A stretch of DNA of 58,090 nt, taken from contig NZ_JACCDE010000033.1 in NCBI RefSeq assembly GCF_013415125.1, positions 1 to 58,090 on the forward strand, read 5' to 3'. Both the position numbers and the translations under genes were made by a program. The notes under the pieces are model-generated. The model searched no databases. It saw only the letters and a program-made list of their open reading frames with translations, and had not been told where the DNA came from. Shown here one piece after another: positions 41,787 through 50,301 of the stretch (positions are counted from its first letter, which is position 1; every line of letters begins with the position of its first letter). The stretch is from Vreelandella glaciei (GTDB lineage Bacteria > Pseudomonadota > Gammaproteobacteria > Pseudomonadales > Halomonadaceae).

Positions 41787-42973
41787 GAGACGTGTATCTC
41801 GCCGACTATGCGCGTAGCGCCTTCAGCCGCGCTCATCCCCGCAAACCCGAGGTCGATGCCTGGGCCGATACCCGCAGCGATGCCCTGCTGGCCAGCGTGC
41901 TCGATGGCTTATTAGCACGTAGCGGCGTTGATGGCGCGGTGGTGGAAGACCTGAGCATTGGCTGCGCCCTGCCAGTGAAAGAACAGTGGAGCTTTGGTGG
42001 GCGTTACCCCCTGTGGCTTGCCGAGCGGCTGGGAGCACATGGCCAGGGCTGCGCAACCCGCCAGCTTGACCAGCAATGTGGCTCTGGTCTTGCCGCGCTG
42101 CGCAACACCGCACGGGAGATTCAGGCGGGCGCGGTTGAGGTTGGCATGGCCGGCGGTGTGGAGAACATGACCCGCGTGCCCATGGGCCCGGCACTGTTTA
42201 AGGAAGGCGTGCTGACCAGCCCTCAAGCACTGCAAAAAGCCGACTGGCTGGCGCTCGACGTGGTGCTCAATATGGGGCTGACCGCCGAACGACTGGCCAA
42301 GTCTGCCGGTATTTCGCGTGAGGCGATGGACGCACTCGCCCTCAGTTCCCACCAGCGTGCCGCCAAGGCCAACGCAGCAGGTCACTTTGACGCTGAGCGT
42401 TTGACCCTGAACAACGCGGCAGGCGAACCGGTCAGCGCGGACAGCAACATCCGCGCGGATACCAGCGCTGAGCGCCTGGCGGGGCTGGACCCGGTATTTA
42501 TGCAAGGCGGCGTAGTGACTGCAGGCAACAGCTCGCCGCTAACCTCTGGTGCTGCTGCCACGCTACTGATGTCTGAATCTGCCCTGCGCCAACACGGCAT
42601 TAGCCCCTTGGCACGCGTTGTGGCCATCGCCGACTGCGGCGTCAAGCCAGAGGAGATGGGCGCCGGAGCCGCCGCCGCTATTCGACGCGCACTGAAACAG
42701 GCCCAGCTGACACCGCAGGATATCGGCGTATGGGAAATCAATGAAGCCTTCGCCGCAGTGCCGTTGCATGCCATGGGTGAGCTTTCGATTGCCCCTGAAA
42801 ACGTCAATATCTGGGGGGGCGCCATGGCGCTTGGGCACCCGTTAGGCGCGACCGGCATCCGCCTTGCTGGCACGCTTAGCCGAGTTTTACAAGCCCGCCA
42901 GCAGCGCTATGGCTGCGCCGCGGCCTGCATTGGTGGCGGGCAAGGAATCACCATCATTTTAGAACGCTGTTAG
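41783..42973 (+). CDS. Thiolase (acetyl-CoA acyltransferase type)
   Basis: A 396-residue thiolase. The nucleophilic Cys is residue 99 (LDQQCGSGLAAL); the His lies in NEAFAAVPLHAM, with GHPLGATGIR and a second Cys in CIGGGQGI near the C-terminus. It cleaves a 3-oxoacyl-CoA to acetyl-CoA and a shorter acyl-CoA. I start at 41783, where GGAG is present and ATGA overlaps the deacylase stop; the longer frame from 41687 lies within the deacylase gene. It is the logical partner of the CoA-transferase. Confidence 0.9.
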   Translation: MRDVYLADYARSAFSRAHPRKPEVDAWADTRSDALLASVLDGLLARSGVDGAVVEDLSIGCALPVKEQWSFGGRYPLWLAERLGAHGQGCATRQLDQQCGSGLAALRNTAREIQAGAVEVGMAGGVENMTRVPMGPALFKEGVLTSPQALQKADWLALDVVLNMGLTAERLAKSAGISREAMDALALSSHQRAAKANAAGHFDAERLTLNNAAGEPVSADSNIRADTSAERLAGLDPVFMQGGVVTAGNSSPLTSGAAATLLMSESALRQHGISPLARVVAIADCGVKPEEMGAGAAAAIRRALKQAQLTPQDIGVWEINEAFAAVPLHAMGELSIAPENVNIWGGAMALGHPLGATGIRLAGTLSRVLQARQQRYGCAAACIGGGQGITIILERC

Positions 42974-43083
42974 TTAGACCATCGGGTGCCTTAATAATTT
43001 GAGGCGCCTCGATCATATCGCTGGACGCAATAATAAAAATGGAGTCGCTTTTAACCAAGCGAACCTTACGCCACGTTCACCTT

Positions 43084-43131
43084 CGTGTGATAGCGCACAA
43101 CAACAAAACCAATGCTGTGCGCTATCACACG
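43084..43131. repeat. Large perfect inverted repeat between thiolase and nhaC
   Basis: CGTGTGATAGCGCACA (43084-43099) pairs with its exact 16-bp complement (43116-43131) across a 16-nt loop. No T-run follows, so it is not a standard terminator. It could be an RNA processing or stability element, or a dyad operator. It is the only clear structure in the 298-bp gap, where I see no gene. Confidence 0.85.
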
Positions 43132-43271
43132 CCGACGCCCAATTGACGGTATTGCCGTGCGAGCTTGTGGTTTATTTCAAACAACGCACTCACGTCTTAC
43201 CAGAAAAAGGGGGTACTGAGCGCCGCGTTGGTAGCGGCAAATAATACAAACTCCTAAACAAGGAGAACTAC

Positions 43272-44741
43272 ATGTCAACGACAAATACGAACGACGCGGA
43301 CAAACGCCCTTCATTTATTGGGGCCCTTATCGGTATTGGCTTCTTATGCTTCATGATGTTTGCCCAGATCTTTCTGCTGGGCGAAGACTGGGTGACTCAC
43401 ATCTCTTTGATCTTTGCCATCGTGGTCTGTGCCATCATCGCGCTAGTCTCTGGCTTCAGTTGGCAGGATATCCAGAAAGGTATTCTGTATGGCTGTGAGA
43501 TTGCCATGTTGCCCATGCTGATCTTGATGATGGTGGGGGTGCTGGTGGCCAGCTGGATTGCTTCTGGCACTATTCCCTCTCTGATCTATTACGGCTTACA
43601 GCTGATCAACCCTTCCTACTTTCTGTTCACCGCTGTGATTGTGTGCGCCGTGGCATCGCTGGTAACAGGCAGCTCATGGACAACCGCCGCCACTTTTGGC
43701 GTTGCCTTTATCGGCATTGGCAGCGGGCTAGATATTCCGCCGGCCATGACTGCCGGTGCGGTGATATCTGGAGCCATCTTCGGTGACAAGATTTCGCCCG
43801 TATCAGACTCCACCAACCTAGCGGCGGGGGTTGCCGAAGCCAACCTGTTCGACCATATCCGGTCAATGTTCTACACAACAGGCCCTGCATTAATCATTAC
43901 CATTCTCCTGTTCTTCTTCATCGGCATGCAGTTTGACGGCGAAGGAGCGGATATTTCCCGCACCACTGAACTACTGGAAGGTATCCGTGAGAACTTCTCT
44001 GTCGGGTTGCTAACGTTTATCCCTCCGCTGGTGGTGGTCATTCTGGCCTATCGGCGCATTAATGCGCTGGCCGTTATGGTCATCGGTAGCCTATTGGGAG
44101 CAGGACTTGCTATCGCCACTCAAGGCGTTGCACTGGGCAACATGATGAACTACATGAACTATGGCTATGTCTCTGAAACCGGTGTTGAAGCCGTCGATAG
44201 CCTACTTAGCCGGGGCGGCCTGCAAGGCATGATGTGGACTATCTCGCTTGGCTTTATCGGGCTTAGTCTAGGTGGCCTGCTGGAAAAAACCCGCATGCTT
44301 GAAGTGTTATTGGAGAGGATGGGTAAACTGGTCAGTAACTCACGCGGGCTAATCGTTACTCACGTTGTCTCGTCGCTGGCCACCAACCTGTTTTCGGCCA
44401 GCCAGTATATTGCCATTATTATTCCAGGACGCATGTTCGTACCGGCCTATCGCAAGCTCAAGATTCTGCCATCGGTATGCTCACGCACCTGTGAAGACTC
44501 AGCTACGGTCACTTCACCGTTAGTCCCCTGGGGATTGGGAGGTGCTTACTACATGGGTGTATTGGACGTATCCGCTTGGGACTACATGGGGTGGACGTTT
44601 CTCGCCATTATCACGCCCATCATTGCTATCCTCTACGGCCTGTTCAATATCTTCATCTGGCGTGAAGGCGAGCGAAACGACGTCAACACTTATAACCTGC
44701 CACACACCGCAAATCAGCCGCAAGCCGAACTAGCGAAGTAG
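43272..44741 (+). CDS. nhaC: NhaC-family Na+/H+ antiporter or amino/organic-acid exchanger
   Basis: A 489-residue inner-membrane protein with about 11-12 hydrophobic segments. The family motifs GSSWTTAATFGVAFIGIG and GAIFGDKISPVSDSTNLAAG are present, as is the late block SRTCEDSATVTSPLVPWGLGG. Members exchange Na+ and H+; relatives such as MleN exchange malate and lactate. Because it follows a catabolic operon and precedes a UspA gene, it may import that operon's substrate (inferred). AAGGAG precedes the ATG. Confidence 0.85.
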   Translation: MSTTNTNDADKRPSFIGALIGIGFLCFMMFAQIFLLGEDWVTHISLIFAIVVCAIIALVSGFSWQDIQKGILYGCEIAMLPMLILMMVGVLVASWIASGTIPSLIYYGLQLINPSYFLFTAVIVCAVASLVTGSSWTTAATFGVAFIGIGSGLDIPPAMTAGAVISGAIFGDKISPVSDSTNLAAGVAEANLFDHIRSMFYTTGPALIITILLFFFIGMQFDGEGADISRTTELLEGIRENFSVGLLTFIPPLVVVILAYRRINALAVMVIGSLLGAGLAIATQGVALGNMMNYMNYGYVSETGVEAVDSLLSRGGLQGMMWTISLGFIGLSLGGLLEKTRMLEVLLERMGKLVSNSRGLIVTHVVSSLATNLFSASQYIAIIIPGRMFVPAYRKLKILPSVCSRTCEDSATVTSPLVPWGLGGAYYMGVLDVSAWDYMGWTFLAIITPIIAILYGLFNIFIWREGERNDVNTYNLPHTANQPQAELAK

Positions 44742-44827
44742 GTCACTATCTATCAGATCGAACATGTGACCAGGGGCGGCCGAGCTATCGCCTCGCACCA
44801 CCGCCTATTAACCTGAGGGCATTAACC

Positions 44828-45232
44828 ATGTATAAGAACATTCTGATCACTACGGCAGCAGACAATAACTCCAATGTTCTGCAGAAAATCGAGGTGGCAC
44901 GTAAGCTGGCAGACGAAGACAGCACCATACAGATCATTTCGGTTATGGAGCGAATTCCGCCTTATATCACACCATCATTACCCAGTGATTACCGCGAAAC
45001 TACCGCACAGCGCATTAAGGACGGTATCCGCAAGAAGATTGGCGGCGAGCACTACGAGATTCATGTTGTGGAAGGTAACGCTGCCCATCAGGTCGTTAAA
45101 TTTGCCAAGCGCAATGGCATCGACTGCATCGTTATTTCGTCGAACCGCCCTGGCTTTCCTGACCACTTTATGGGCTCCACCGCCCTGAATGTCGTACGTC
45201 AGGCAGCGTGCACCGTCACGGTTGTTCGGTAG
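44828..45232 (+). CDS. Universal stress protein, UspA family
   Basis: A 134-residue single-domain Usp. It begins MYKNILITTAAD and ends with SSNRPGFPDHFMGSTALNVVRQAACTVTVVR, which follows the ATP-binding pattern GxxGxxxxxx(G/S)S(T/V) only loosely. Usp proteins are often encoded beside transporters in halophiles and can gate them. It lies 86 bp after nhaC on the same strand and converges with the GIY-YIG gene. Confidence 0.85.
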   Translation: MYKNILITTAADNNSNVLQKIEVARKLADEDSTIQIISVMERIPPYITPSLPSDYRETTAQRIKDGIRKKIGGEHYEIHVVEGNAAHQVVKFAKRNGIDCIVISSNRPGFPDHFMGSTALNVVRQAACTVTVVR

Positions 45233-45258
45233 ACCTGACATTCAGACATCTGCGTAGC

Positions 45259-45573
45259 TTACGTATCCAGCGCTGGGTCGGAAAAACCGCTAATCGGCCA
45301 CTGCTTGGCCCAGCGGCGTTTTTGGCTCGGCGTTTGCTGCTTCAACTGATATTCAGCTCGGCTGGCAGCGGCGCGATCTTCAAACGGCTCGGCGCCCAGC
45401 AGCGCAATGGGTGGATTAGCGCGGGTATAACGCGCCCCTTTGCCCGTGCAGTGCGCCTGATAGCGCTTCGCGAGGTTATTGGTAATGCCCGTGTAAGTAC
45501 CGCGTCGGCACTCCAGCAAATAGAGATACCACTGAGGTTCGGCTTTCTCAGGCTGGGCAATGGCACTATTCAC
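45259..45573 (-). CDS. GIY-YIG domain protein (YhbQ/UPF0213-like)
   Basis: A 104-residue protein with a GIY-YIG nuclease domain: WYLYLLECRRGTYTGITNN (the GIY and YIG halves read YLY and YTG), Arg in LAKRYQAH and the late Glu in RAEYQLKQ. Small stand-alone members are thought to act in DNA repair or mobile-element defence, with weak or no activity shown. It overlaps the end of ychJ by 8 bp, so the two are coupled. Confidence 0.82.
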   Translation of the reverse strand: MNSAIAQPEKAEPQWYLYLLECRRGTYTGITNNLAKRYQAHCTGKGARYTRANPPIALLGAEPFEDRAAASRAEYQLKQQTPSQKRRWAKQWPISGFSDPALDT

Positions 45574-46039
45574 CGCAACAACCCTTTAATTTACGCCCGC
45601 TACCACATAAGCACGGGTCGTTTCGGCGTGGTTTTAAGCGGGTAAGCATCGGGGTGCCGTCGATATACCACCAGCGCTGTCGCTCTCTAACGAAGCGGGA
45701 AACTTCCTCTAATACATGCCAGCCTTTTTGCTCTCGCCTTCGTTCATAAAAATGGGCCTTAAAATGGACATAGCCGCTATCTTCAAGCGGCGGCTCTGCT
45801 GAGACAATGGTTAGCGACTTCCACTCAGTGTCGGGATCCGGCCCAATGTCTGCTGGCCTTGTAGTAGGGTGCCACGTGGCTAGTAAGTAGTCGTTGAGGC
45901 CCAATGCAAAAGCCGAATAGCGAGATCGCATCAACGTTTCAGGATCCGGTGCGACGGCACCTTGATGGTAACGGCCACAGCAAATATTCAGCATTAAATC
46001 GCTACCACAGGGGCAACTTACATCAGTCGTGCGGGTCAT
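45566..46039 (-). CDS. ychJ: YchJ family protein with SEC-C zinc motifs
   Basis: A 157-residue protein. SEC-C-like zinc motifs occur at both ends: CPCGSDLMLNICCGRYH (from about residue 9) and DPCLCGSGRKLKGCCGE at the C-terminus. Between them is an NTF2-like domain (RSRYSAFALGLNDYLLATWHP). The function of YchJ is unknown. It is the first gene of a pair with the GIY-YIG gene. Confidence 0.88.
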   Translation of the reverse strand: MTRTTDVSCPCGSDLMLNICCGRYHQGAVAPDPETLMRSRYSAFALGLNDYLLATWHPTTRPADIGPDPDTEWKSLTIVSAEPPLEDSGYVHFKAHFYERRREQKGWHVLEEVSRFVRERQRWWYIDGTPMLTRLKPRRNDPCLCGSGRKLKGCCGE

Positions 46040-46224
46040 AATCTAAGCTCTTTAGCCATCTCTTCTATAGCCTAACCGATACGTCCTATGCGCGTCGCCC
46101 AGCGTGTATCAGTATTGTTTCGATATTCACGCTGCGTTAGGTATATAGTAGTGGGGCAATACATTCAGACACGGAGTACGAATCACGATAGATCATTCTT
46201 TCCAAAATTTTTGGAGGTTCTCCT

Positions 46225-46536
46225 ATGAAGGTCTTTAAACCGGAATGGCAGTGCACGTTTAGCGTAAACGAAGGCGCGGAAGAATCAGCAACTTGGAAAG
46301 AGAAAATCGCGTGGCGACTCAGGGGAGTTGCGGATCGGCTGGAAGGTGGCGGGCGCACGGTAAAAATCGATTACCGCGTGACGCCAGCCGTTAGCCCACA
46401 GGAAGTGGACACTTGCTTAGGCAAGGGCTTCGAAGTGACTCAGCGCCTGTTGACGCAGTTAGCCCAACAGCAGGCGTGCGAAGATGTGATGCGCCATGCA
46501 AAAGCTGAGCTGTTTGAACAACATCCTCAGCACTGA
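46225..46536 (+). CDS. Hypothetical protein, 103 residues
   Basis: A small, charged, probably cytosolic protein of no family I recognise. The first half is mixed (WKEKIAWRLRGVADRLEGG) and the second is helical, with GFEVTQRLLTQLAQQQACEDVM. A good TTGGAGG lies 9 bases before the ATG, and a strong terminator follows the stop, so it is a real single-gene unit. Confidence 0.65.
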   Translation: MKVFKPEWQCTFSVNEGAEESATWKEKIAWRLRGVADRLEGGGRTVKIDYRVTPAVSPQEVDTCLGKGFEVTQRLLTQLAQQQACEDVMRHAKAELFEQHPQH

Positions 46537-46552
46537 AATGGTAACGCCAAAC

Positions 46553-46582
46553 ATCCCACCCCTTTAACCGGGTGGGATTTTT
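46553..46582 (+). terminator. Intrinsic terminator
   Basis: ATCCCACCC (46553-46561) pairs with GGGTGGGAT (46570-46578) across an 8-nt loop and runs into TTTTT. It ends the small hypothetical gene and, being symmetrical, may also serve argE, which converges on it. Confidence 0.88.
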
Positions 46583-46594
46583 ATTGGGTGACCA

Positions 46595-47767
46595 TTAACT
46601 TCCTTCAGCAGACCTTTCGAGCGCCTTACCCATTTTGGTTAGAAAGTCCTCGCACGCTTCAAGCTGCTCAATATCGATATACTCATCGGGCTGATGCGCC
46701 TGGGCAATGCTGCCAGGACCGAGAATAATGGTTTGTAAGCCCTGGCCCTGGAACTGCCCTGCTTCTGTAGCGTAAGCCACCGCATGGTCGCAGCACCCTG
46801 CTGGCAAATGGTCTTTGGCTAAGCGAAGCACCTGATCGTTTTCGCGGTCGGCCAGCCCCGGCACTGTCACGTTTAGCGGCTCAGTGGTGATCTCAACGTG
46901 CTTGCCTTTGGCCTTGAGTTCAGCGCTTAGCTGCGCACAAAACCCCACAAAGCGCGCGTATATCTCATCGAAGGTATCGGTCGGCAGATGACGAATCTCC
47001 CACTCGAACTGACACTCCCGCGCCATAATATTGATCGCCGTTCCGCCTTTGATTTTGCCCACATGCAGGCTGGTGTGAGGCACGTTAAAGGCTTGATCAA
47101 CGCGCCCCTCTTCGACCAACGCCGCCATGGTATCTTCAATAAAGGTCACTAGCCTTGCCGCTACGTGGATGGCTGAGGTGCCTTGATTGACCTGGCTGCT
47201 GTGAGCTTCCTGACCAATCACGGTGGTACGCAGATTGGTCGCCCCTTTCTGCGCGACCACAGGTTGCATGCTGGTGGGCTCGCCAACAATCACATGGGCG
47301 GTGGTGGAGTAGTGCTCGTAAAAGCGTTTAATGAGGCTTGGCGCCCCCACGCAGCCGATCTCTTCGTCATAGGAGAAACCCAGATAAATCGGCTGCTGCA
47401 GAGGCGCTTTCGTCCAAGTGGGCACCATCGACAATACGCAGGCGATAAACCCTTTCATATCGCAGGTACCGCGCCCGTATAAGCGGCCATCGCCACCATT
47501 ACGCAGGGTGAACGGATCGCTCGACCACGGCTGCCCCGCCACCGGTACCACATCGGTATGCCCGGAAAGCATCACACCGCCCGGCGCCTTTGGGCCAATT
47601 CTTGCGATCAGGTTGGCTTTGGTACCGCAGGGGCTCATCACCCGCTCGGCGCTAACGCCATACTCTGCCAAATAGCCTTCCACATACTCAATCAACGCCA
47701 GATTGGATTCACTGGAAGTGGTATCAAATGACACCAGCTTCGTCAGTAAAGTGGTCACGTCAGTCAT
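46595..47767 (-). CDS. argE: Acetylornithine deacetylase
   Basis: A 390-residue M20 metallohydrolase that releases ornithine from N-acetylornithine in arginine synthesis. It has metal ligands in LSGHTDVVPVAGQPW and YGRGTCDMKGF, the catalytic Glu in SYDEEIGCVG and ligand Glu in VGEPTSMQPV; the length and order match proteobacterial ArgE. It stands alone and is divergent from ugpB. Confidence 0.88.
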   Translation of the reverse strand: MTDVTTLLTKLVSFDTTSSESNLALIEYVEGYLAEYGVSAERVMSPCGTKANLIARIGPKAPGGVMLSGHTDVVPVAGQPWSSDPFTLRNGGDGRLYGRGTCDMKGFIACVLSMVPTWTKAPLQQPIYLGFSYDEEIGCVGAPSLIKRFYEHYSTTAHVIVGEPTSMQPVVAQKGATNLRTTVIGQEAHSSQVNQGTSAIHVAARLVTFIEDTMAALVEEGRVDQAFNVPHTSLHVGKIKGGTAINIMARECQFEWEIRHLPTDTFDEIYARFVGFCAQLSAELKAKGKHVEITTEPLNVTVPGLADRENDQVLRLAKDHLPAGCCDHAVAYATEAGQFQGQGLQTIILGPGSIAQAHQPDEYIDIEQLEACEDFLTKMGKALERSAEGS

Positions 47768-47857
47768 ACTGCTCTCGTTAGTTGGACTCTTCCTATCACA
47801 CTATCATCGCCCTCTTCCTTTTCCTACTCAGTAGGCATGCTGACAGCGCAATGTTGA

Positions 47858-47908
47858 CTGTCACGGCAGGTTCATCGTGCATTCACTAAAACGTCATCTA
47901 CACTTCTT
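47858..47908 (+). promoter_or_regulatory. Pho-box array upstream of ugpB
   Basis: Units start exactly 11 bp apart: CTGTCAC (47858), GGTTCAT (47869), CATTCAC (47880), ACGTCAT (47891), and a weak fifth ACTTCTT (47902). Each strong unit holds TCA(C/T) at the same phase, as in PhoB sites. The array ends about 75 bp before the ugpB start. Phosphate control of ugp is well known in E. coli. Confidence 0.7.
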
Positions 47909-47983
47909 ACTGTTCAGTGCATCTAAAAATCTCAACAAACGCATTGCACGCCTGACTAAGTTCAGGCCATAAGGAGCTTCTTT

Positions 47984-49309
47984 ATGTCTCGTTTCACACT
48001 GCACGCGCTTGCCGTAGGGGTGGCGACGGCCAGCCTAAGCCTGTCTGCTCAGGCGGCAACAGAGATTAGCTGGTGGCACGCCATGGGCGGCCAACTGGGC
48101 GAAATTCTCGAAGAGATGACCCAAGACTTCAACGAGTCTCAGGACGACTACCACGTTACCCCCAGCTATCGCGGCACCTATACCGAAACGATGACCGGCG
48201 CGATCGCCGCCTTCCGCGCCAATGAGCAGCCGCATATCCTGCAGGTGTTTGAAGTCGGTACTGGCACCATGATGAACGCCAAAGGCGCCATCTACCCAGT
48301 GTACGAGCTGATGGAAGAGCATGGCCGCGCTTTCGATAATGAAGCTTTCCTGCCCGCCGTCGTGGGTTATTACACCGACACCAACGGCAATATGCTCTCT
48401 TTCCCGTTTAACTCCTCTACGCCCATCATGTACTACAACCGGGACATGTTTGAAGAAGCGGGCCTGGATCCTGAGCAGCCCCCCGAAACATGGGAAGAAG
48501 TGGCCGATTTTTCACGTCAAATCGTCGAGTCTGGTGCCGCCAGCTGTGGCTTTACCACCTCCTGGCCTAGCTGGGTAATGCTGGAAAACTTCTCCGCTTG
48601 GCATAACGTGCCGCTAGGTACACTGGAAAACGGCTTTGGCGGTATGGAAACCGAGTTTACCTTCAACAATGAGCTGGTCGCTCGCCACTGGGACAACCTC
48701 CACGACTGGCAGGAGGAGGGTGTCTTTAAATGGGGTGGCCCCGGCTCCGGCCCCGACTCTGAGCCGATGTTCTACTCCCAGGACTGCGCGATTTTCTTCG
48801 GCTCTTCTGCTTCACGTGCGGATGTCGCCGCCAATTCAGAATTTGAAGTTGGCTTTGGTATGCAGCCCTACTACGACGACGTAGAAGGCGCACCGCAGAA
48901 CTCGATTATCGGTGGCGCTACGCTCTGGACACTTCAAGGCCATAGCGACGAAGAGTACGAAGCCGTTGCCGCGTTCTTTGAGTACCTCTCCCAGCCCGAA
49001 GTACAGGCACAGTGGCACCAGCAAACTGGCTATCTGCCCATCACTCAGGCCGCTTGGGATCTGAGCAAAGAGCAGGGCTACTACGATGAGAATCCCGGTG
49101 CGGATATTTCGCTGAAACAGATGACCCTTAACGAGCCAACCGAAAACTCTAAGGGCCTACGCTTTGGTAATTTTGTCCAGATTCGCGACATCATCTCTGA
49201 AGAGATGGAAGCGGTGATGACCGGGGACAAATCGGGTCAGGAAGCAGCGGATGAAGCAGTAGCACGCGGCAATGATCTGCTCCGTGATTTTGAAGCTGCC
49301 AACCAGTAA
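47984..49309 (+). CDS. ugpB: sn-Glycerol-3-phosphate periplasmic binding protein
   Basis: A 441-residue secreted protein with a signal peptide (about 1-24, ending LSAQA) and a family 1 extracellular binding fold. Typical UgpB blocks: EISWWHAMGGQLGEILEEM, PSYRGTYTETMTGAIAAFR, AISPxYE-like YPVYELMEEHG and FPFNSSTPIMYYNRDMF. It captures glycerol-3-phosphate or glycerophosphodiesters. AAGGAG precedes the ATG. A hairpin follows in the gap to ugpA. Confidence 0.93.
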   Translation: MSRFTLHALAVGVATASLSLSAQAATEISWWHAMGGQLGEILEEMTQDFNESQDDYHVTPSYRGTYTETMTGAIAAFRANEQPHILQVFEVGTGTMMNAKGAIYPVYELMEEHGRAFDNEAFLPAVVGYYTDTNGNMLSFPFNSSTPIMYYNRDMFEEAGLDPEQPPETWEEVADFSRQIVESGAASCGFTTSWPSWVMLENFSAWHNVPLGTLENGFGGMETEFTFNNELVARHWDNLHDWQEEGVFKWGGPGSGPDSEPMFYSQDCAIFFGSSASRADVAANSEFEVGFGMQPYYDDVEGAPQNSIIGGATLWTLQGHSDEEYEAVAAFFEYLSQPEVQAQWHQQTGYLPITQAAWDLSKEQGYYDENPGADISLKQMTLNEPTENSKGLRFGNFVQIRDIISEEMEAVMTGDKSGQEAADEAVARGNDLLRDFEAANQ

Positions 49310-49322
49310 ATAAGCACTCACT

Positions 49323-49352
49323 TCGCCGCCTTCCCTATGGGTTAGGCGGCGA
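49323..49352 (+). terminator. Intercistronic hairpin between ugpB and ugpA
   Basis: TCGCCGCC (49323-49330) pairs with GGCGGCGA (49345-49352) over a 14-nt loop; only a broken T stretch follows. It probably reduces, rather than ends, transcription into ugpA and protects the ugpB message. Confidence 0.55.
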
Positions 49353-49399
49353 TTTCGTTTATTGATGCTTATATTTGCTCCCCCTTTGCAGAGCTGCCC

Positions 49400-50284
49400 A
49401 TGCAAACCAAACGCATGACCTACCCTGGTCGCTTTTTGCCCTACGCGCTGCTGGCGCCCCAAGTGATTGTGACACTGATTTTCTTTATCTGGCCTGCGGG
49501 CCAGGCGCTGTATCAGTCGCTACTGCGCGAAGACGCCTTTGGGCTGCGCTCAACGTTTGTGGGTCTTGAGAACTTTGCCCGTCTATTTCGTGACGGCAGT
49601 TATGTCAATTCGCTATCGGTGACGGTGGTATTCGCCGTAGGTACCACACTCCTGTCAATGACGGTGGCTCTTCTATTGGCCAGCACCGTCAACCGGATGA
49701 TTCGCTCACGCAGCACCTACACCACGCTACTGGTGTGGCCCTACGCCATCGCCCCCGCGCTTGCGGGCGTGTTGTGGTGGTTTATCTTCAACCCCTCTAT
49801 CGGCATTGTGCCCTATATGCTGGAAATGGTGGGTTACCAGTGGAACCACCGTAACTCGGGCAGTGACGCCATGCTGCTGGTGATTTTTGCCGCCGCCTGG
49901 AAGCAGATCTCCTATAACTTTCTATTTTTTCTGGCGGGATTACAGTCAATACCGCAATCACTGATTGAAGCCGCCTCCATTGACGGTGCCAGCCCAACGA
50001 AGCGCTTCTGGACGATTATTTTCCCGCTGCTCACGCCTACCACCTTCTTCTTGCTGGTGGTTAACGTGGTGTACGCCATGTTCGACACCTTCGCGATTAT
50101 TCACGCCACCACCGCAGGCGGCCCGGCCCAGGCCACTAACATACTGGTTTACAAAGTATATGCCGACGGCTTTGTCGGGCTAAACCTTGGCTCGTCCGCG
50201 GCTCAGTCGGTGATTCTAATGGTGATTGTGGTGGCCTTAACGATGATCCAATTCCGCTTTATTGAGCGCCGAGTCAACTACTAA
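49400..50284 (+). CDS. ugpA: sn-Glycerol-3-phosphate ABC permease UgpA
   Basis: A 294-residue membrane permease with six predicted helices. The start block RFLPYALLAPQVIVTLIFF and the EAA loop EAASIDGASPTKRFWTIIFP are typical of MalF/UgpA-type subunits. It forms the membrane pore with UgpE and couples to UgpC. It is followed 17 bp later by ugpE. Confidence 0.93.
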   Translation: MQTKRMTYPGRFLPYALLAPQVIVTLIFFIWPAGQALYQSLLREDAFGLRSTFVGLENFARLFRDGSYVNSLSVTVVFAVGTTLLSMTVALLLASTVNRMIRSRSTYTTLLVWPYAIAPALAGVLWWFIFNPSIGIVPYMLEMVGYQWNHRNSGSDAMLLVIFAAAWKQISYNFLFFLAGLQSIPQSLIEAASIDGASPTKRFWTIIFPLLTPTTFFLLVVNVVYAMFDTFAIIHATTAGGPAQATNILVYKVYADGFVGLNLGSSAAQSVILMVIVVALTMIQFRFIERRVNY

Positions 50285-50301
50285 GCCTTGGGGAGAACGT
50301 A

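Noticed and set aside
42999..43244. 81-codon open frame between thiolase and nhaC
   Set aside because: It contains the 16-bp inverted repeat, has no ribosome-binding site and reads like random sequence.
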